Part shown: positions 1-11,929 of the stretch, piece by piece
Position numbering within the stretch: position 1 is the first letter of the stretch
Layout: each line of letters starts with the position of its first letter
Source of the DNA: Hofstenia miamia
Lineage: Eukaryota; Xenacoelomorpha; Acoela; Hofsteniidae
Reading direction: 5' to 3'
Length of the DNA: 64,000 nucleotides
Assembly (NCBI GenBank): GCA_900660155.1
Contig: CABFPE010000134.1
Coordinates: 355,022-419,021 of the forward strand
Position numbers and translations under genes: made by a program
Notes under the pieces: generated by a model
What the model was told of the DNA's origin: nothing
Database searches by the model: none
Seen by the model: the letters and a program-made list of their open reading frames with translations, nothing else

Positions 1-591
1 TGATTGTTGTCCACTGCTGTTTTCGTTTGTTTTCTTTTATTTTTGTTTATTTAACACACTTTATTATTCCTTCATTAATATTTAATAATAGAATGGTGCG
101 AGACTGGTGACGGGTATGAGGCAGTGCGGTGCTTTTTGCGGTACAGTGATGACAAAAGAACTTGCACAAGATTCTTAATCTGAGTACCATTTTTGTGTAG
201 AAAAAAAAAAAAAAAAAGGCAGGACATTGTTGATATTTATGAGATTGAATCCTTAACTACTCTTCGTCGGCATGGTATTTCACATTCTGCTGTTTTTCCA
301 AAATGTATGGAGAAACAGGAGGTCAACTTAGTTTTTCAAATTTTTAATGAAAAGGTTGTGGCGTGTATGCGACTAGAAGCAAAAAAATCTACTGCAGACT
401 TTATTGAATACTTTAGTAACTTGTTCAATGTTTTAAACGTCAGATCTCCGTATTCTGGAAGTTTCTTCCGGAATAGTTTTAGAAAACCTTTCTCAACTGT
501 GTAGATGATAATAGATTACAATACATGATGGAAACTTCGAAGTGTATTAAACAAATGGGTGTTAAATCTTCAAAGTCTGTTCGATATCAAC

Positions 592-738
592 AGTTAACAA
601 TGGAGACATCTTCTGCATTTAGCCAAACCTTATTTTCACTTTCTGAGTTAATTAAATATCTTTTNAGTTAACAATGGAGACATCTTCTGCATTTAGTCAA
701 ACCTTATTTTCACTTTCTGAGTTAACTAAATATCTTTT
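592..738 (+). repeat. 73 bp near-duplicate flanking single N at 665
   Basis: 592-664 and 666-738 are the same sequence apart from a couple of bases (agccaaacc/agtcaaacc, ttaatta/ttaacta). The pattern of repeat, N, repeat suggests two overlapping contig ends joined without merging, or two haplotypes, rather than a true tandem repeat. Confidence 0.85.
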
Positions 739-993
739 AGTAAACAAACATCTAAAATATGTGATGCTAGGTAATGCAATGCATGCAGTCAATTATGAAA
801 TAACCGGTTGTTGAACACAATTTTATTTGTACAAATGATGACATCGAAAAAGAATTTGGAGTTTTCAGACAGTAGTGGAGGAACTTATTATATTACTTAC
901 TACGATGTTCTCTCTGCATACAAAATTAGCTTATTACGCTTACTGAACTCTTTAAAAATTGACATTGCTGGTTTGGATTTGGTATGTTCCAAT

Positions 994-1339
994 TGCAGAA
1001 TCTGTTCCATTGATCTCCTTGGCGATGAAGTGGCGATAATTGACATGTAATATATTGAAGAACTTTTAGAACCTGAAAAACAGGCATGTTTTTTTGTTGC
1101 TGGCTACTTGTCAAAAAGTTATCCCTCACTTCAGAAATTGCAGGAAGAAGAAGAACTTGATGAANTGCAGAATCTGTTCCATTGATCTCCTTGACGATGA
1201 ACTGGCGATAATTGACATGGAATATATTGTTGAAGAACTTTCAGAACCTGAAAAACAGGCATGTTTTTTTGTTGCTGGCTACTTGTCAAAAAGTTATCCC
1301 TCACTTCAGAAATTGCAGGAAGAAGAAGAACTTGATGAA
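994..1339 (+). repeat. ~172 bp near-duplicate flanking single N at 1165
   Basis: 994-1164 and 1166-1339 match almost fully. The left copy reads TAA where the right reads GAA just after the shared GACATG, and the right has three extra bases. Both encode the CRICSIDLL...EKQACFFVAGYL part of the P-like transposase, so two variants of one element are placed side by side. Confidence 0.85.
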
Positions 1340-2328
1340 AGTTTTCTTACTGACTTAGTTAATCGTGGAGGGCTTTGTCTACCAAGTAATGGATTTTTTT
1401 CATTTGTGCAGTTTTGCTATTCAATATTTTCAAAAACAAAGGATGATTTACGCTGCACAAACCGGCTGATTCGAATTTTTGTAAATTATAGTTATAAATT
1501 TTACTATTTAGTTGTGAATTAATTAAAAGTACACTTTATAAAATATACCAAAAATTTCTATAACACTGGAAATTTGCGAGGATGCATATTTGAAGAAACA
1601 ATATGTATTTATAGTTGACAAAAACGGTCTATGCTACATAATTAACATTACTTTTTTGCGGTTTTAGGCCTGCAGTCTCACTACACGAGTGTTTGCGTTC
1701 ACCTCCTGTTTATTTCGTACTCCACGATCGGGTCTTANAAAAAGTTATCCCTCACTTCAGAAATTGCAGGAAGAAGAAGAACTTGATGAAGGTTTTTTTA
1801 CTGACTTAGTTAATCGTGGAGGGCTTTGTCTACCAAGTATTGGATTTTTTTCATTTGTGCAGTTTTGCTATTCAATATTTTCAAAAACTAAGGATGATTT
1901 ACGCTGCACAAACCGGCTGATTCGAATTTTTGAAGTAGTATTCAATTCATATTACAAGGACGAATTAAATATACCAACCATCTGTTTGAAATCTATGGCG
2001 TATATTTTTCTTAAAGGTGTTATGAAGGCTAAATTAGATTCTTCACAAGAAGATTGCTGTCGAAAAATGTCAAAATTTTGTAAATTATAGTTATAAATTT
2101 TACTATTTAGTTGTGAATTAATTAAAAGTACACTTTATAAAATATACCAAAAATTTCTATAACACTGGAAATTTACGAGGATGCATATTTGAAGAAACAA
2201 TATGTATTTATAGTTGACAAAAACGGTCTATGCTACATAATTAACATTACTTCTTTGCGGTTTTGGGCCTGCAGTCTCACTACACGAGTGTTTGCGTTCA
2301 CCTCCTGTTTATTTCGTACTCCACGGGT
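1290..2328 (+). repeat. ~450-590 bp duplicate flanking single N at 1738
   Basis: The sequence right of the N (1739-2328) repeats 1290-1735 but carries about 140 bp (roughly 1935-2078) that the left copy lacks. Both continue into the same 3' flank (gtaaattatagttataaat ... gtactccacg). The left copy may be an internal deletion allele, with short AATTTT microhomology at the join. Confidence 0.8.
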
Positions 2329-2404
2329 ATATCCAAAGGCTGTTATCAGCTGATAAATTATCAGATGACAGTAATTTGGCTGTTTTGCCAAAAAATCGGA
2401 TGGA

Positions 2405-2520
2405 GCGTTCAGACTATCGACTTTTATCAGCCTATAAAAAAGCAGATAGAGTGTTCACACTATCGACTTTTATCACCGATTTCTTGACAGATGATAAAAG
2501 TCGATAGTGGGAACACACCT
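2405..2520. repeat. Short subterminal repeats and inverted repeat, probable transposon end
   Basis: GTTCAGACTATCGACTTTTATCA (split here as GTTCAGACTATCGAC + TTTTATCA) at about 2408-2431 recurs in direct orientation at about 2453-2475 and inverted at about 2490-2515 (TGATAAAAGTCGATAGTGGG). The block ends GGGAACACACCTT. Such clustered subterminal repeats mark the end of a DNA transposon, perhaps the 3' end of the P-like element to its left or a separate MITE. Confidence 0.5.
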
Positions 2521-2529
2521 TAAGCAAAA

Positions 2530-3840
2530 CATTCATTTCCCAAAAAATTTCTCAAAGCCTACAGCTCGTATCGAATCTCTCAAGAAAGCAGTGTCTTTAA
2601 TACCATTATAGATGTTGCAGACAATTTCGAAAGACTGCGCACACATCTGGAAGTGGCTCTAGTGTTCTGCTTTGCAGGCGGAAAATTATTATGCAATCGT
2701 TCTCCACTGTGGCCGAAATCCGCATGTCTATTAAATGTAGACGAGTGACTTAAATTTAGTCGGATGTCTAACGAAAGCCTTGAAAACCAACCGGACTTTC
2801 AAAAAGGACATCAGACTAAAGTTTGCAAGATATCTCTTATTTGTAAATACATCTAAAGGAAATCTTTAAAACACAAATATTCAGGTAAGTTTCGGGTAAA
2901 ATACTGTATGCCCGTATCCGGTCGTTACGCATTCGCCCGACACCGGCGGGCTTCGAACCGCCCGCAAAACACTAAGTTCCTTGCTAGAGCAATTGAATCT
3001 ATTTCTGCGCAACATTTCCCTGTATGCACTCGACCTTATTCCGAATATAATCAATTCGAGAATTAATGTAAAATACATTATATGCATTAGCCGTCTTGAA
3101 TTGTTTTGAAATATTCATAAAAAATTTGATTGTAAATTTTGACAAAAATATCGATCAAAAAGTGCTGCTTTGCCTTAAAATCAAATATTCATGTTGTCTA
3201 ATTTTGAATATGTCAAAATAAATATTAATTAGCGTTTTTAATAAATATTTGATGAATCTACTAAACGTTTATTAATTATTTAATCGTTTTGACAACCCAA
3301 TTTCAAACAAAGTCAACTGCTCTTTTAGTTTGTTGACCTTTCTTGTGCATAGATTACATGTGTGTATTTTTCTTTTCCTTCATTTATGTATTTTCATGTA
3401 TTTTTTGTGCATGTAGTCAAAGCCCTGGTAAAGAGAATTATTTTCGCCTCCATTACCTAATAAAACCACAAACTATAAAAGAAAATAAAAAACACTGTGA
3501 AAACAACGAACGAAATCTTACCATATTGACTTGTAACTCTAGGAAATCATTTTGGTACTTATTATGGGTTTTTACTGTTTTTGGCTAATGCGTGCCTTTG
3601 GAATTCAATTTAACATTTAGCCCTTTATTACAAAACATTTATAAACATTTATACAATTTCTGCTATGTAGTTTAATATTATAATTTAAAATACCAAATTG
3701 GGAAATGTTGCATACTGACTACTTTTTACTTTTAATTAAACATTTCTTTTCCTGTCTCTCATTTCCAATATGATCCCTATAGGGTTTCTAAATTTTTTGA
3801 TATTAAAGTATGATGATTCAAATTTTTCAATTAACAATGT
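2530..3840. other. Unassigned AT-rich stretch
   Basis: No supported gene. A GC-rich patch at 2915-2965 contains a small stem (gcgggc/gcccgc) around TTCGAA that resembles a pol III B box on the minus strand. No A box or tRNA fold was found. Confidence 0.5.
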
Positions 3841-3843
3841 ATA

Positions 3844-4708
3844 GGATTGGAACGAAAGTCTTGTTCGATGGAAAATAATATAACAAATGTGGCAGCCATC
3901 TGTTCGCCAAATATTGCTATCCCATTTTGTGCAAGTGTCGGAGTATTGTTGTAAGGGACAAAGACAGCTCTTCTGCCATATTTCGAGATGTTGCATATTT
4001 ATCACGCATCAGAACCTCTTTGATTCGTTCTTCTACATCCCCTTTAACCAATGGTCGCCCACTTCTCACTTCATCGTCAACGACGAAATCACCAACAATG
4101 AATTTTGCTATTGTTCAATTGCAGTTTCTCGCAGACACAGTACCAGTCAGACTTGTCAACGAGCCGAGCTTGAGCACAGTATTTGGTATACAACAAGCCC
4201 AAAACGAGCCTATTTTAGGCAAAGCAAATTTATAGTTCAGCTTGTTTATTTGATTATGGAAGATTTTTCTTATTTTTTGCAGTCAATATGCCTTTCCTAT
4301 AATCATATTTAAGAATTGTTTATTAAATAATAGGAAGAGCTATGTAAAAAATTCTTTGAGCACAATATTTTTAAAAAAATACCGAGCTAAAACGACCCGA
4401 ACTTACACAAAATTTAAACGAGCCGAGCTTGGAAATGCCGGCTCGTTGACAAGTCTGGTACCAGTGCCAAGCACGGAGTTAATCTTTCTTTCAATTGCTG
4501 GTGCATTCAATCCATCTTTCCACAAAACTTTTTTAAGTAGCCTCTCTTAAACTACATTATATGGCACAAAATATTATTTTAAAAATGAAACAATTATTCA
4601 AACAAACAAAGTATTTAATAATGCATTTCAACAAAGTATTTCTTCACGTGTTGTTTTATTGGTTAAATAAATATTATTTTCTATCGGACAAGACTTTCGT
4701 TCCAATCT
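3844..4708 (-). mobile_element. Mariner-like element, internally truncated, with 37 bp terminal inverted repeats
   Basis: The ends are GATTGGAACGAAAGTCTTGT at 3845-3864 and its inverse at 4688-4707. The inverted match runs on to about 37 bp with two mismatches, beside TA dinucleotides. On the minus strand the interior encodes the N-terminal half of a mariner transposase: DGLNAPAIERKINSVLG (about 4530-4470), then after the hAT insertion VGDFVVDDEVRSGRP, VEERIKEVLMRDKYATSRNM and RWLPHLL. These are the helix-turn-helix and linker regions. The DD(D/E) catalytic part is missing and there are stops, so it is a non-autonomous relic. Confidence 0.8.
4148..4457. mobile_element. hAT-type MITE, 310 bp, inserted in the mariner
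   Basis: Perfect terminal inverted repeats CAGACTTGTCAACGAGCC / GGCTCGTTGACAAGTCTG are flanked by an 8-bp direct target duplication GTACCAGT (4140-4147 and 4458-4465). CGAGCCGAGCTTG recurs just inside both ends. The 8-bp duplication and CAG start are diagnostic of hAT. There is no coding capacity. Removing it restores continuity of the mariner reading on the minus strand, which gives the order of insertion. Confidence 0.9.
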
Positions 4709-7441
4709 TATATAAACTACTCTAAAATACTAAATTGGAATGGTACTATCAACTATTTGTGAAGAAACAATAATGTATGTACAATGTTTTTAACCGTAAC
4801 TATCAATTACTCAATCTAACTATCTATTAATTAAAATATTCAAAGTTTATATATATGATGAATTTTACAAATTTCTCTAAAGTTTTAAGATATTACTAAG
4901 GTTTCTACAATAACGAAGAAATCTAATCATCAAAAATTACGTAGAAGCATCAAATTCTAGAGTCACACATAGAATTTCACAGTAGACCTGGTCTTTTGTA
5001 TTTTAATGGGACTTTTGTCGCTTTTCATCACTAATTACAGGGTTTTACTGTTTTAAACACGAGGAACAAATATACATAAAACAGCTAAAAAAATGTTTTT
5101 TATTTTTCTTATTCAAGTAAATGAAAATGACAATATTAGAATATATTACTGCTGTGTGCGCAGTAGGATGTCCAAAAAACTGACACGCTGGCTGTTTTTT
5201 TACAGAAAATATAAATAATACATGAATCTGGATTATTGTATATTTATTGAGCAGAATTTTGTCAATACTTTAATGTGCCGTTATAAATATTTTACATTCT
5301 CAAAATATTTAATAAAAACGCACATAAATATATAATTAATACACTGAATTTCTTCATAAAATACATAGCAAATATTGCACATCTAAATACGTTAACCAGG
5401 AGTCTGGGGCTATATTCAATGGAGATTCTGCAAATCCAGTGCTCTGTATATTTTTTTCCATGAATTTACTCTTACATATAGCACCGGCACTTATATTTAG
5501 GAAAATATATATTTACTATTCCTAAATTTCTACATACCGTTCTACCGAGATCCGAGATGTTTTAAGTATTGATTTTTTGTTTTTAAGAAGATTTTGGGAA
5601 AAAACAACATGTTCTTGTTTAATTCGTAAGGAGACGTCTTAAACAGTAACCATGTCAATTTGGTTGCCCACAATTTGTAGTCAGTATTCTCTGTAGTCAA
5701 ATATGTTTAGGCCTATGAATAATCTTGGGCACGATAATTAAATTTGACCTAGGCTGACTTATTTGTAATTTCGAATATACAAGAAAACATTCATAGTTCT
5801 CGGTTCGTGTCATTCTTGTGCTTTAGTTTGCAATCAATAAAAACGAATCATCCTATATAATGACGATGTGCACACTATTGGTATAAACGTAACATCTTTT
5901 AGGCTATTATCATAGAGTCCCGAACTTACACAAAATTTAAACGAGCCGAGCTTGGAAATGCCGGCTCGTTGACAAGTCTGGTACCAGTGCCAAGCACGGA
6001 GTTAATCTTTCTTTCAATTGCTGGTGCATTCAATCCATCTTTCCACAAAACTTTTTTAAGTAGCCTCTCTTAAACTACATTATATGGCACAAAATATTAT
6101 TTTAAAAATGAAACAATTATTCAAACAAACAAAGTATTTAATAATGCATTTCAACAAAGTATTTCTTCACGTGTTGTTTTATTGGTTAAATAAATATTAT
6201 TTTCTATCGGACAAGACTTTCGTTCCAATCTTATATAAACTACTCTAAAATACTAAATTGGAATGGTACTATCAACTATTTGTGAAGAAACAATAATGTA
6301 TGTACAATGTTTTTAACCGTAACTATCAATTACTCAATCTAACTATCTATTAATTAAAATATTCAAAGTTTATATATATGATGAATTTTACAAATTTCTC
6401 TAAAGTTTTAAGATATTACTAAGGTTTCTACAATAACGAAGAAATCTAATCATCAAAAATTACGTAGAAGCATCAAATTCTAGAGTCACACATAGAATTT
6501 CACAGTAGACCTGGTCTTTTGTATTTTAATGGGACTTTTGTCGCTTTTCATCACTAATTACAGGGTTTTACTGTTTTAAACACGAGGAACAAATATACAT
6601 AAAACAGCTAAAAAAATGTTTTTTATTTTTCTTATTCAAGTAAATGAAAATGACAATATTAGAATATATTACTGCTGTGTGCGCAGTAGGATGTCCAAAA
6701 AACTGACACGCTGGCTGTTTTTTTACAGAAAATATAAATAATACATGAATCTGGATTATTGTATATTTATTGAGCAGAATTTTGTCAATACTTTAATGTG
6801 CCGTTATAAATATTTTACATTCTCAAAATATTTAATAAAAACGCACATAAATATATAATTAATACACTGAATTTCTTCATAAAATACATAGCAAATATTG
6901 CACATCTAAATACGTTAACCAGGAGTCTGGGGCTATATTCAATGGAGATTCTGCAAATCCAGTGCTCTGTATATTTTTTTCCATGAATTTACTCTTACAT
7001 ATAGCACCGGCACTTATATTTAGGAAAATATATATTTACTATTCCTAAATTTCTACATACCGTTCTACCGAGATCCGAGATGTTTTAAGTATTGATTTTT
7101 TGTTTTTAAGAAGATTTTGGGAAAAAACAACATGTTCTTGTTTAATTCGTAAGGAGACGTCTTAAACAGTAACCATGTCAATTTGGTTGCCCACAATTTG
7201 TAGTCAGTATTCTCTGTAGTCAAATATGTTTAGGCCTATGAATAATCTTGGGCACGATAATTAAATTTGACCTAGGCTGACTTATTTGTAATTTCGAATA
7301 TACAAGAAAACATTCATAGTTCTCGGTTCGTGTCATTCTTGTGCTTTAGTTTGCAATCAATAAAAACGAATCATCCTATATAATGACGATGTGCACACTA
7401 TTGGTATAAACGTAACATCTTTTAGGCTATTATCATAGAGT
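4396..7441 (+). repeat. 1,523 bp tandem duplication (two units)
   Basis: Unit 1 is 4396-5918 and unit 2 is 5919-7441; I found no mismatch on reading them together. Each starts inside the hAT MITE (cccgaacttacac), includes the mariner right end, and runs to ...tatcatagagt. Exact identity in such AT-rich noncoding DNA means a very recent duplication or an assembly overlap kept twice. Outside the mariner/hAT part, the 1.2 kb of each unit shows no gene. Confidence 0.9.
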
Positions 7442-8090
7442 TGTACATGCTATCATTAGAATTCATACATTTAGTGCTGTGAGCCCAAAATATTCTGCTA
7501 TTTGTTTTCACAATGGTAAGAATGCATTAGAATAGATTTCACAAAGCTTACTTCACTGTCATTTGTATACTCTGAAAAGTCTTCGAGAACCCATTACCCT
7601 ATGGATGCGACGTAACATAAACTTCTTTAGAAAATAGGCTTTTGCACTTCCCAGACGAAGCTCATAAACATATTGCACACAACCTGATTAGATTTCAAAG
7701 AGAAATCGCGATATTTATCACGTGTTATAAACTTAGGCTTTTAACAGTCTCATCAAATATATATATATATGACGATAGGAAAACTATATGTGGAATAAGT
7801 GCATCTGAAGATAAGTCATGTTTTATATTTTGATCGATTAAACAGTGTCTGTAGATATTTTCAAAGTTCTACTTAGGCCCATTAAATATTAATCGAAGAA
7901 TATGTACAGGGTTTGACAAAAGTAAAGCAAAATCTTGGAATAACTTACTTATAAATCATATTTTTAAGGTCGTTCAAAATCTCAGCCTATTTCTATGTTT
8001 CAACTTTTCTTTCTTACAGAAAAAATAATTTCAATTTCAGATTTGCTTTGTCAATTCATTGCTTATGTTAATCATAAATTGAAAGGTTTC
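7442..8090. other. Unassigned stretch with possible mariner-like left part
   Basis: No supported gene. tacagggtttgacaaaagtaaag at about 7905 looks like a transposon terminus reading into the mariner C-terminal fragment that follows, but no partner end was found. Confidence 0.35.
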
Positions 8091-8200
8091 GTAGATAGGA
8101 AGGTGTGGTGGGATGGAATGGCCACCACTTTCGCTTGATCTTACCCCACCGAACTTTTTTCTTTGGGGAGGCATTCCACCATGTCCCTTTTGTGGACGCC
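8090..8200 (+). mobile_element. Fragment of mariner-type transposase C-terminal catalytic region
   Basis: About 8115-8190 reads WPPLSLDLTPPNFFLWGGIP, equivalent to the widespread mariner/Tc1 block WPPRSPDLTPxDFFLWG that includes the last catalytic acidic residue region. It is cut off on the right by a (TA)n tract. It is a relic only. Confidence 0.7.
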
Positions 8201-8202
8201 AT

Positions 8203-8204
<2 letters not shown>

Positions 8205-8239
<35 letters not shown>
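8205..8239. repeat. (TA)n microsatellite
   Basis: About 17 TA units lie directly between the mariner C-terminal fragment and the next mariner-like element, whose left end abuts the tract. Confidence 0.95.
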
Positions 8240-8242
<3 letters not shown>

Positions 8243-9040
8243 GTCTACTAGATAAATCTGCACATCTATGAATTGTGTTGTTACATAAAAATTACATAAA
8301 AATTTAGTTATTTGGGAACATTGTGTTCTTCCACAACACTACTGCATATGTTTCTTAACGTGATGCCATTTTCACCATTGATACTATGTTTACCTATCAC
8401 ATGTGCGCTTGATAATTAAAAGGATCTAGAACTATTTACATATTAACTTTATTTCAATCATTTTTCGAGAGTTACGAATCATTCGTTTACAACATCTTAG
8501 CTCTGTTGCACAGCAAGAATCCAGCATCATTGATGGTGATTGGTGTTGTCCGCGTCGATGGGCAATGATGGTGAGGTCATGCCTCTATTACCTCTTTGAT
8601 AAACGATGGATGGATGTAGTAATCTGCCAACGGAAGAGATTATGTCCTCAGCCTGTAAGGTACAAAATACTAAAGCATGATGCTATAAGAACCCTGCCCT
8701 GTGACTTCTTAGCCTTCCGGATTACAATGCACTGGACTATGCGTGTCGAGCGTCGTTGGTATGACTTTAGTAGTCCTCACAGCGCTCTGGATGATATTAA
8801 GAGCAGTTTTGTCCAGGAATAGAACAAATCGACGAAGAAACACTGGCGAAGGCCTTTTCTAGCTTCAGGTACGCTTTAGAAAAGGTAGTGGAAGTCAATG
8901 GCCGATATTTTAAGTGAGACTGACTTAAATAACTATTTTTGCTTTTGTTTTAACAAAATGGAGGGTTTTGTAATGCCTAATTGACATATTTAATCGTAAT
9001 TAAAAACAATAAAAAGGTCAGATTTATCTGGGTCGCCCTT
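8239..9040 (+). mobile_element. Mariner-like deletion derivative, ~800 bp
   Basis: The left end AGGGTCTACTAGATAAATCTG and the inverse of the right end AAGGGCGACCCAGATAAATCTG share an imperfect inverted repeat of about 25 bp next to TA. Near the right end, 8830-8918 reads IDEETLAKAFSSFRYALEKV then VEVNGRYFK, the typical extreme C terminus of this transposase type. The middle (8565-8822) has an open frame of 85 codons with no recognisable catalytic motif. Confidence 0.65.
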
Positions 9041-9512
9041 TATATGAAGTTAGATAGTTGTTCATTGAGCATTAGCATTACATAAAAATAAAGTAAGATA
9101 AATTTACAAATCCTATTTATAATTTTCGCTTAATAATTTAACAATATCATTGCAATTTTTGTGATGGTGGCGCATTAATTTATACGATTCAATTCTTAAA
9201 TTACTTGTATTAGAATTATTAAGTAGATTTATTACCTTAATACAGGTCTACAAATATATTAAACAAAATCATTTATGGAATGATGAAATGTAAGATGATT
9301 GGCATGAGTTGCACAGGGCAAACAAGATAATTTGTGTATCTATCAGTTTTAAAAATGTAATTGAGATGTATTCTGCAAAAAAATCTAGCAGATTTTTTTG
9401 ACAATGCGGTAATCATCAAAAAAAATAATTTATATTAACAATTTACGTTCTAACTAATCAATTCTTGCTTTTACTGAACCAATCAATCCATTCAATTTTC
9501 AACAAGATATCA
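9041..9512. other. Unassigned AT-rich stretch
   Basis: Nothing recognised on either strand. Confidence 0.5.
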
Positions 9513-9709
9513 AAAAATGACTCATCATGCAGTTAAATCTTTCAGTTGAATTTAACTTGTCATTTTTGTAAATTGTAATTTTTTACAAATTAATGTCTCT
9601 CACTCTCTCGGACTCCAGTATATTGTAAGATTCGTTGTCCACGTTTAACCAGTAATTCAAAAATAGGCTCTACTTTCCAAGTATTTTGGTGGATCAGCAT
9701 ATGTAATGC
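9513..9709 (+). repeat. Dispersed repeat, copy 1
   Basis: About 190 bp, from aaaaaatgactcatcatgc to gcatatgtaatg, matching 13055-13236 in the same orientation at roughly 80-85 percent by eye. Shared landmarks are gactccagtatattg and ttcgttgtccacgtttaacc. The family is unknown. Confidence 0.8.
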
Positions 9710-11900
9710 TACAAATATGAAATATTACTATGTATACTTAATGTACTGTGCTAAAAGAAGCTACCTGTAAAATTTTAAAGTTATTGGATCATTGTTAAGG
9801 AAAATAAGTAGAGAAAGGAGTTTAGCACCCTCCTCTAATAAACGACGTTTGTAAGAAAATCAAATATAAATAGAGTAAATATAATCAATTAGTGAGCATT
9901 CTTCAGCCCTAAACTTTCAAATTGTATCCTTAAAGTACCAAACGGTTTTGTCCAAATTTTCAAACATTTGTCTCCAATCCTATTAGGAATTTGGAAATCT
10001 TGGAATTTGAACACTTCTGTGGATAAGTGTGCTTCTCTGCTTAAATTTAAAGCATATAGAAATACGAACATTTTTTCAGTGTAAAAATACAATTTTTGCA
10101 AAAATGTTAAAAAATTTCCATACTTAATATAGCGATCTAAAGTCCAATGTGCCAACAATAAATCTGTGGTGCGACGACTTCTGAATTTACTCACAGCGTG
10201 CATGAACCGGTTCGCACCGAGGGCCCGCCTTAGCTTGCTCAGAGTCCAGTGCAAAATATGAGTTAAAAGTAATTTGAAAAAGTAATGATAACAACTTCCT
10301 TGTTATTATACTATGGGTTTCGCACCCATATTTAGTTTTTGTAAAGCTGCGCCGATCTGTGCTTGCAAATGCTCTTTGGTTGGGGAAATTATATAGCTTG
10401 CAAAGTATATATAATTATATAACTTTTGGTTGATGATATAATCATATATCATTGCATATAATTGCACCTCACCAGCTTAAGATGTCGGTATTAATTAAAA
10501 AAAGCAATTTTAGTAAGTGGATTTTGATGTATGCCTAAGTGTTCAGAATTTCAAAGTCAAGTTTTACTACCTTTTGTGTTTCAAAATTTTTAATTAGTAT
10601 TATTAAGGAAATTATTGAAATTCGTTTGTTTTCACTGTATAATAATAGAATGAAGAATATAGTTTGTTAAAAATAGCATAATATGATAAAAGGTAATTAT
10701 ATTAGCAAAATATTGATACATACAGGATATATAAGTGTATCCTAAGTATTTAACTATGCAATTTCTAATTGTCAAGCTTAGCATATAGTTAATACGTAAA
10801 AACAGTGTATAATTAGTATGATACAACAAAGAGTTTTGTATTATGTTTCTCGAAGATCATATTTATCAAAAAATTTTATTTGTTTTTTGAAAGCTAATCA
10901 AATTTAAGCATGTTTGCTATTTACCACGTTTTAATAAACTTTTTTTACTAAAATCATCTATTAAATACGAAAATCTAATTTTTTTGCTACATCTTCGCAA
11001 TTGTTGGCATTTACAAGCAATTTAATTTTTCTTGTGTATATGGTGCTCGTAAATATGTTTTAGTTAGATCTTTAAACATGAAAACAACCTTATTTGTTGT
11101 AAGTCATAGAGTGCATCTTTCTACATTCTTTAACACTGTTGTCTAACCCTGTGAAGAAATATTGCAACCCCCGCTCAAGTGCACTGTACTCAAAGTCAGA
11201 AGCTGTTGGACCATCACAGATTTTCAAAAATTCCTAGTGGAGTTTGGGCTAAAGTATATATCCTAATGATCAAATGCAACTAGCAATAAATTGTTGAGTT
11301 CATATTGTGAAAGACTTAATCTGAATTTTCTTAAAATTTAGAATTTACCAATAATTTTCATTAATGATTGCTTCCCTCAAAGCCGGTATTGTTCACACCG
11401 GCGGAAAACAAAGAGTGTAAATGATAGCTTTATTATTTAGTGAATTATGAGCATTTAAACATTTTTTATAGAAATTATCATAAATTGTAGAAATTATGGT
11501 CAACACCTTCTTTTCAAAAGAATCTCAAACACATGCTAAAATGATTTTGAAATGTACACAGTTCATTATCACTAATTCATTTATTCAATCTCAGGCTTAA
11601 AAAATTTCCTGATCTCTAACTATTAGCACAGCTTGCAAATCATTGGAGAAAGTGTATGTTTATGTCCTGATTTGCAAAGCATATGCTATTTGCTTTTAAT
11701 AATTATATATCTTACCAAATTCTATAGAAATGCTTTTGAAAACCTATTAATGTTTTAGATCAAACTTAATTTTCATCTTTTTGACATTTTATATTTTCAA
11801 ACATTTGAAACTGAGTTCTACATGGTTTTAAATCACTTAAAAAATGTTTTGGACCATACTAATGTTTCTGTTAAGGTGAAAATGGCTTCAAAGGCTTCAT
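9710..11900. other. Unassigned stretch with a hairpin and a weak minus-strand frame
   Basis: A minus-strand open frame of 121 codons (9889-10254) begins MHWTLSKLRRALGANRF, resembles no family I know and may be chance. A perfect 7-bp hairpin TATGGGT-ttcgc-ACCCATA lies at about 10312-10330. The rest is plain AT-rich DNA. Confidence 0.4.
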
Positions 11901-11929
11901 TGTTTCATTTCAATAATAATCTATTGCCA

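Larger units (their letters stand above)
193..2330 (+). mobile_element. P-element/THAP9-like transposase relic, broken and partly duplicated by N joins
   Basis: Segments in order match the P-element family. 193-504 contains KQEVNLVFQIFNEKVVACMR and TADFIEYFSNLFNVLNVRSP, the catalytic-domain region typical of P and THAP9. 820-1050 contains DDIEKEFGVFRQ, a frame change, then SSGGTYYITYYDVL, the P signature for FG-x-x-RQ-x-x-GG. 1200-1480 and 1750-2090 contain EKQACFFVAGYL...VNRGGLCLPSNGFF, the C-terminal AGY...GGL-x-x-PS signature. No THAP domain was seen at the left edge. Single Ns at 665, 1165 and 1738 each separate near-identical neighbouring sequence, so the region is stuttered. It is a dead DNA transposon or host-derived copy; the true order is uncertain. 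Confidence 0.75.

Noticed and set aside
2915-2965. Possible tRNA or tRNA-derived SINE on the minus strand (GGTTCGAAGCC)
   Set aside because: The B-box match lies in a simple GC stem. No A box, acceptor stem or cloverleaf could be drawn.
9889-10254. 121-codon minus-strand frame as a gene
   Set aside because: No motif, splice context or start context. Composition is like its surroundings.
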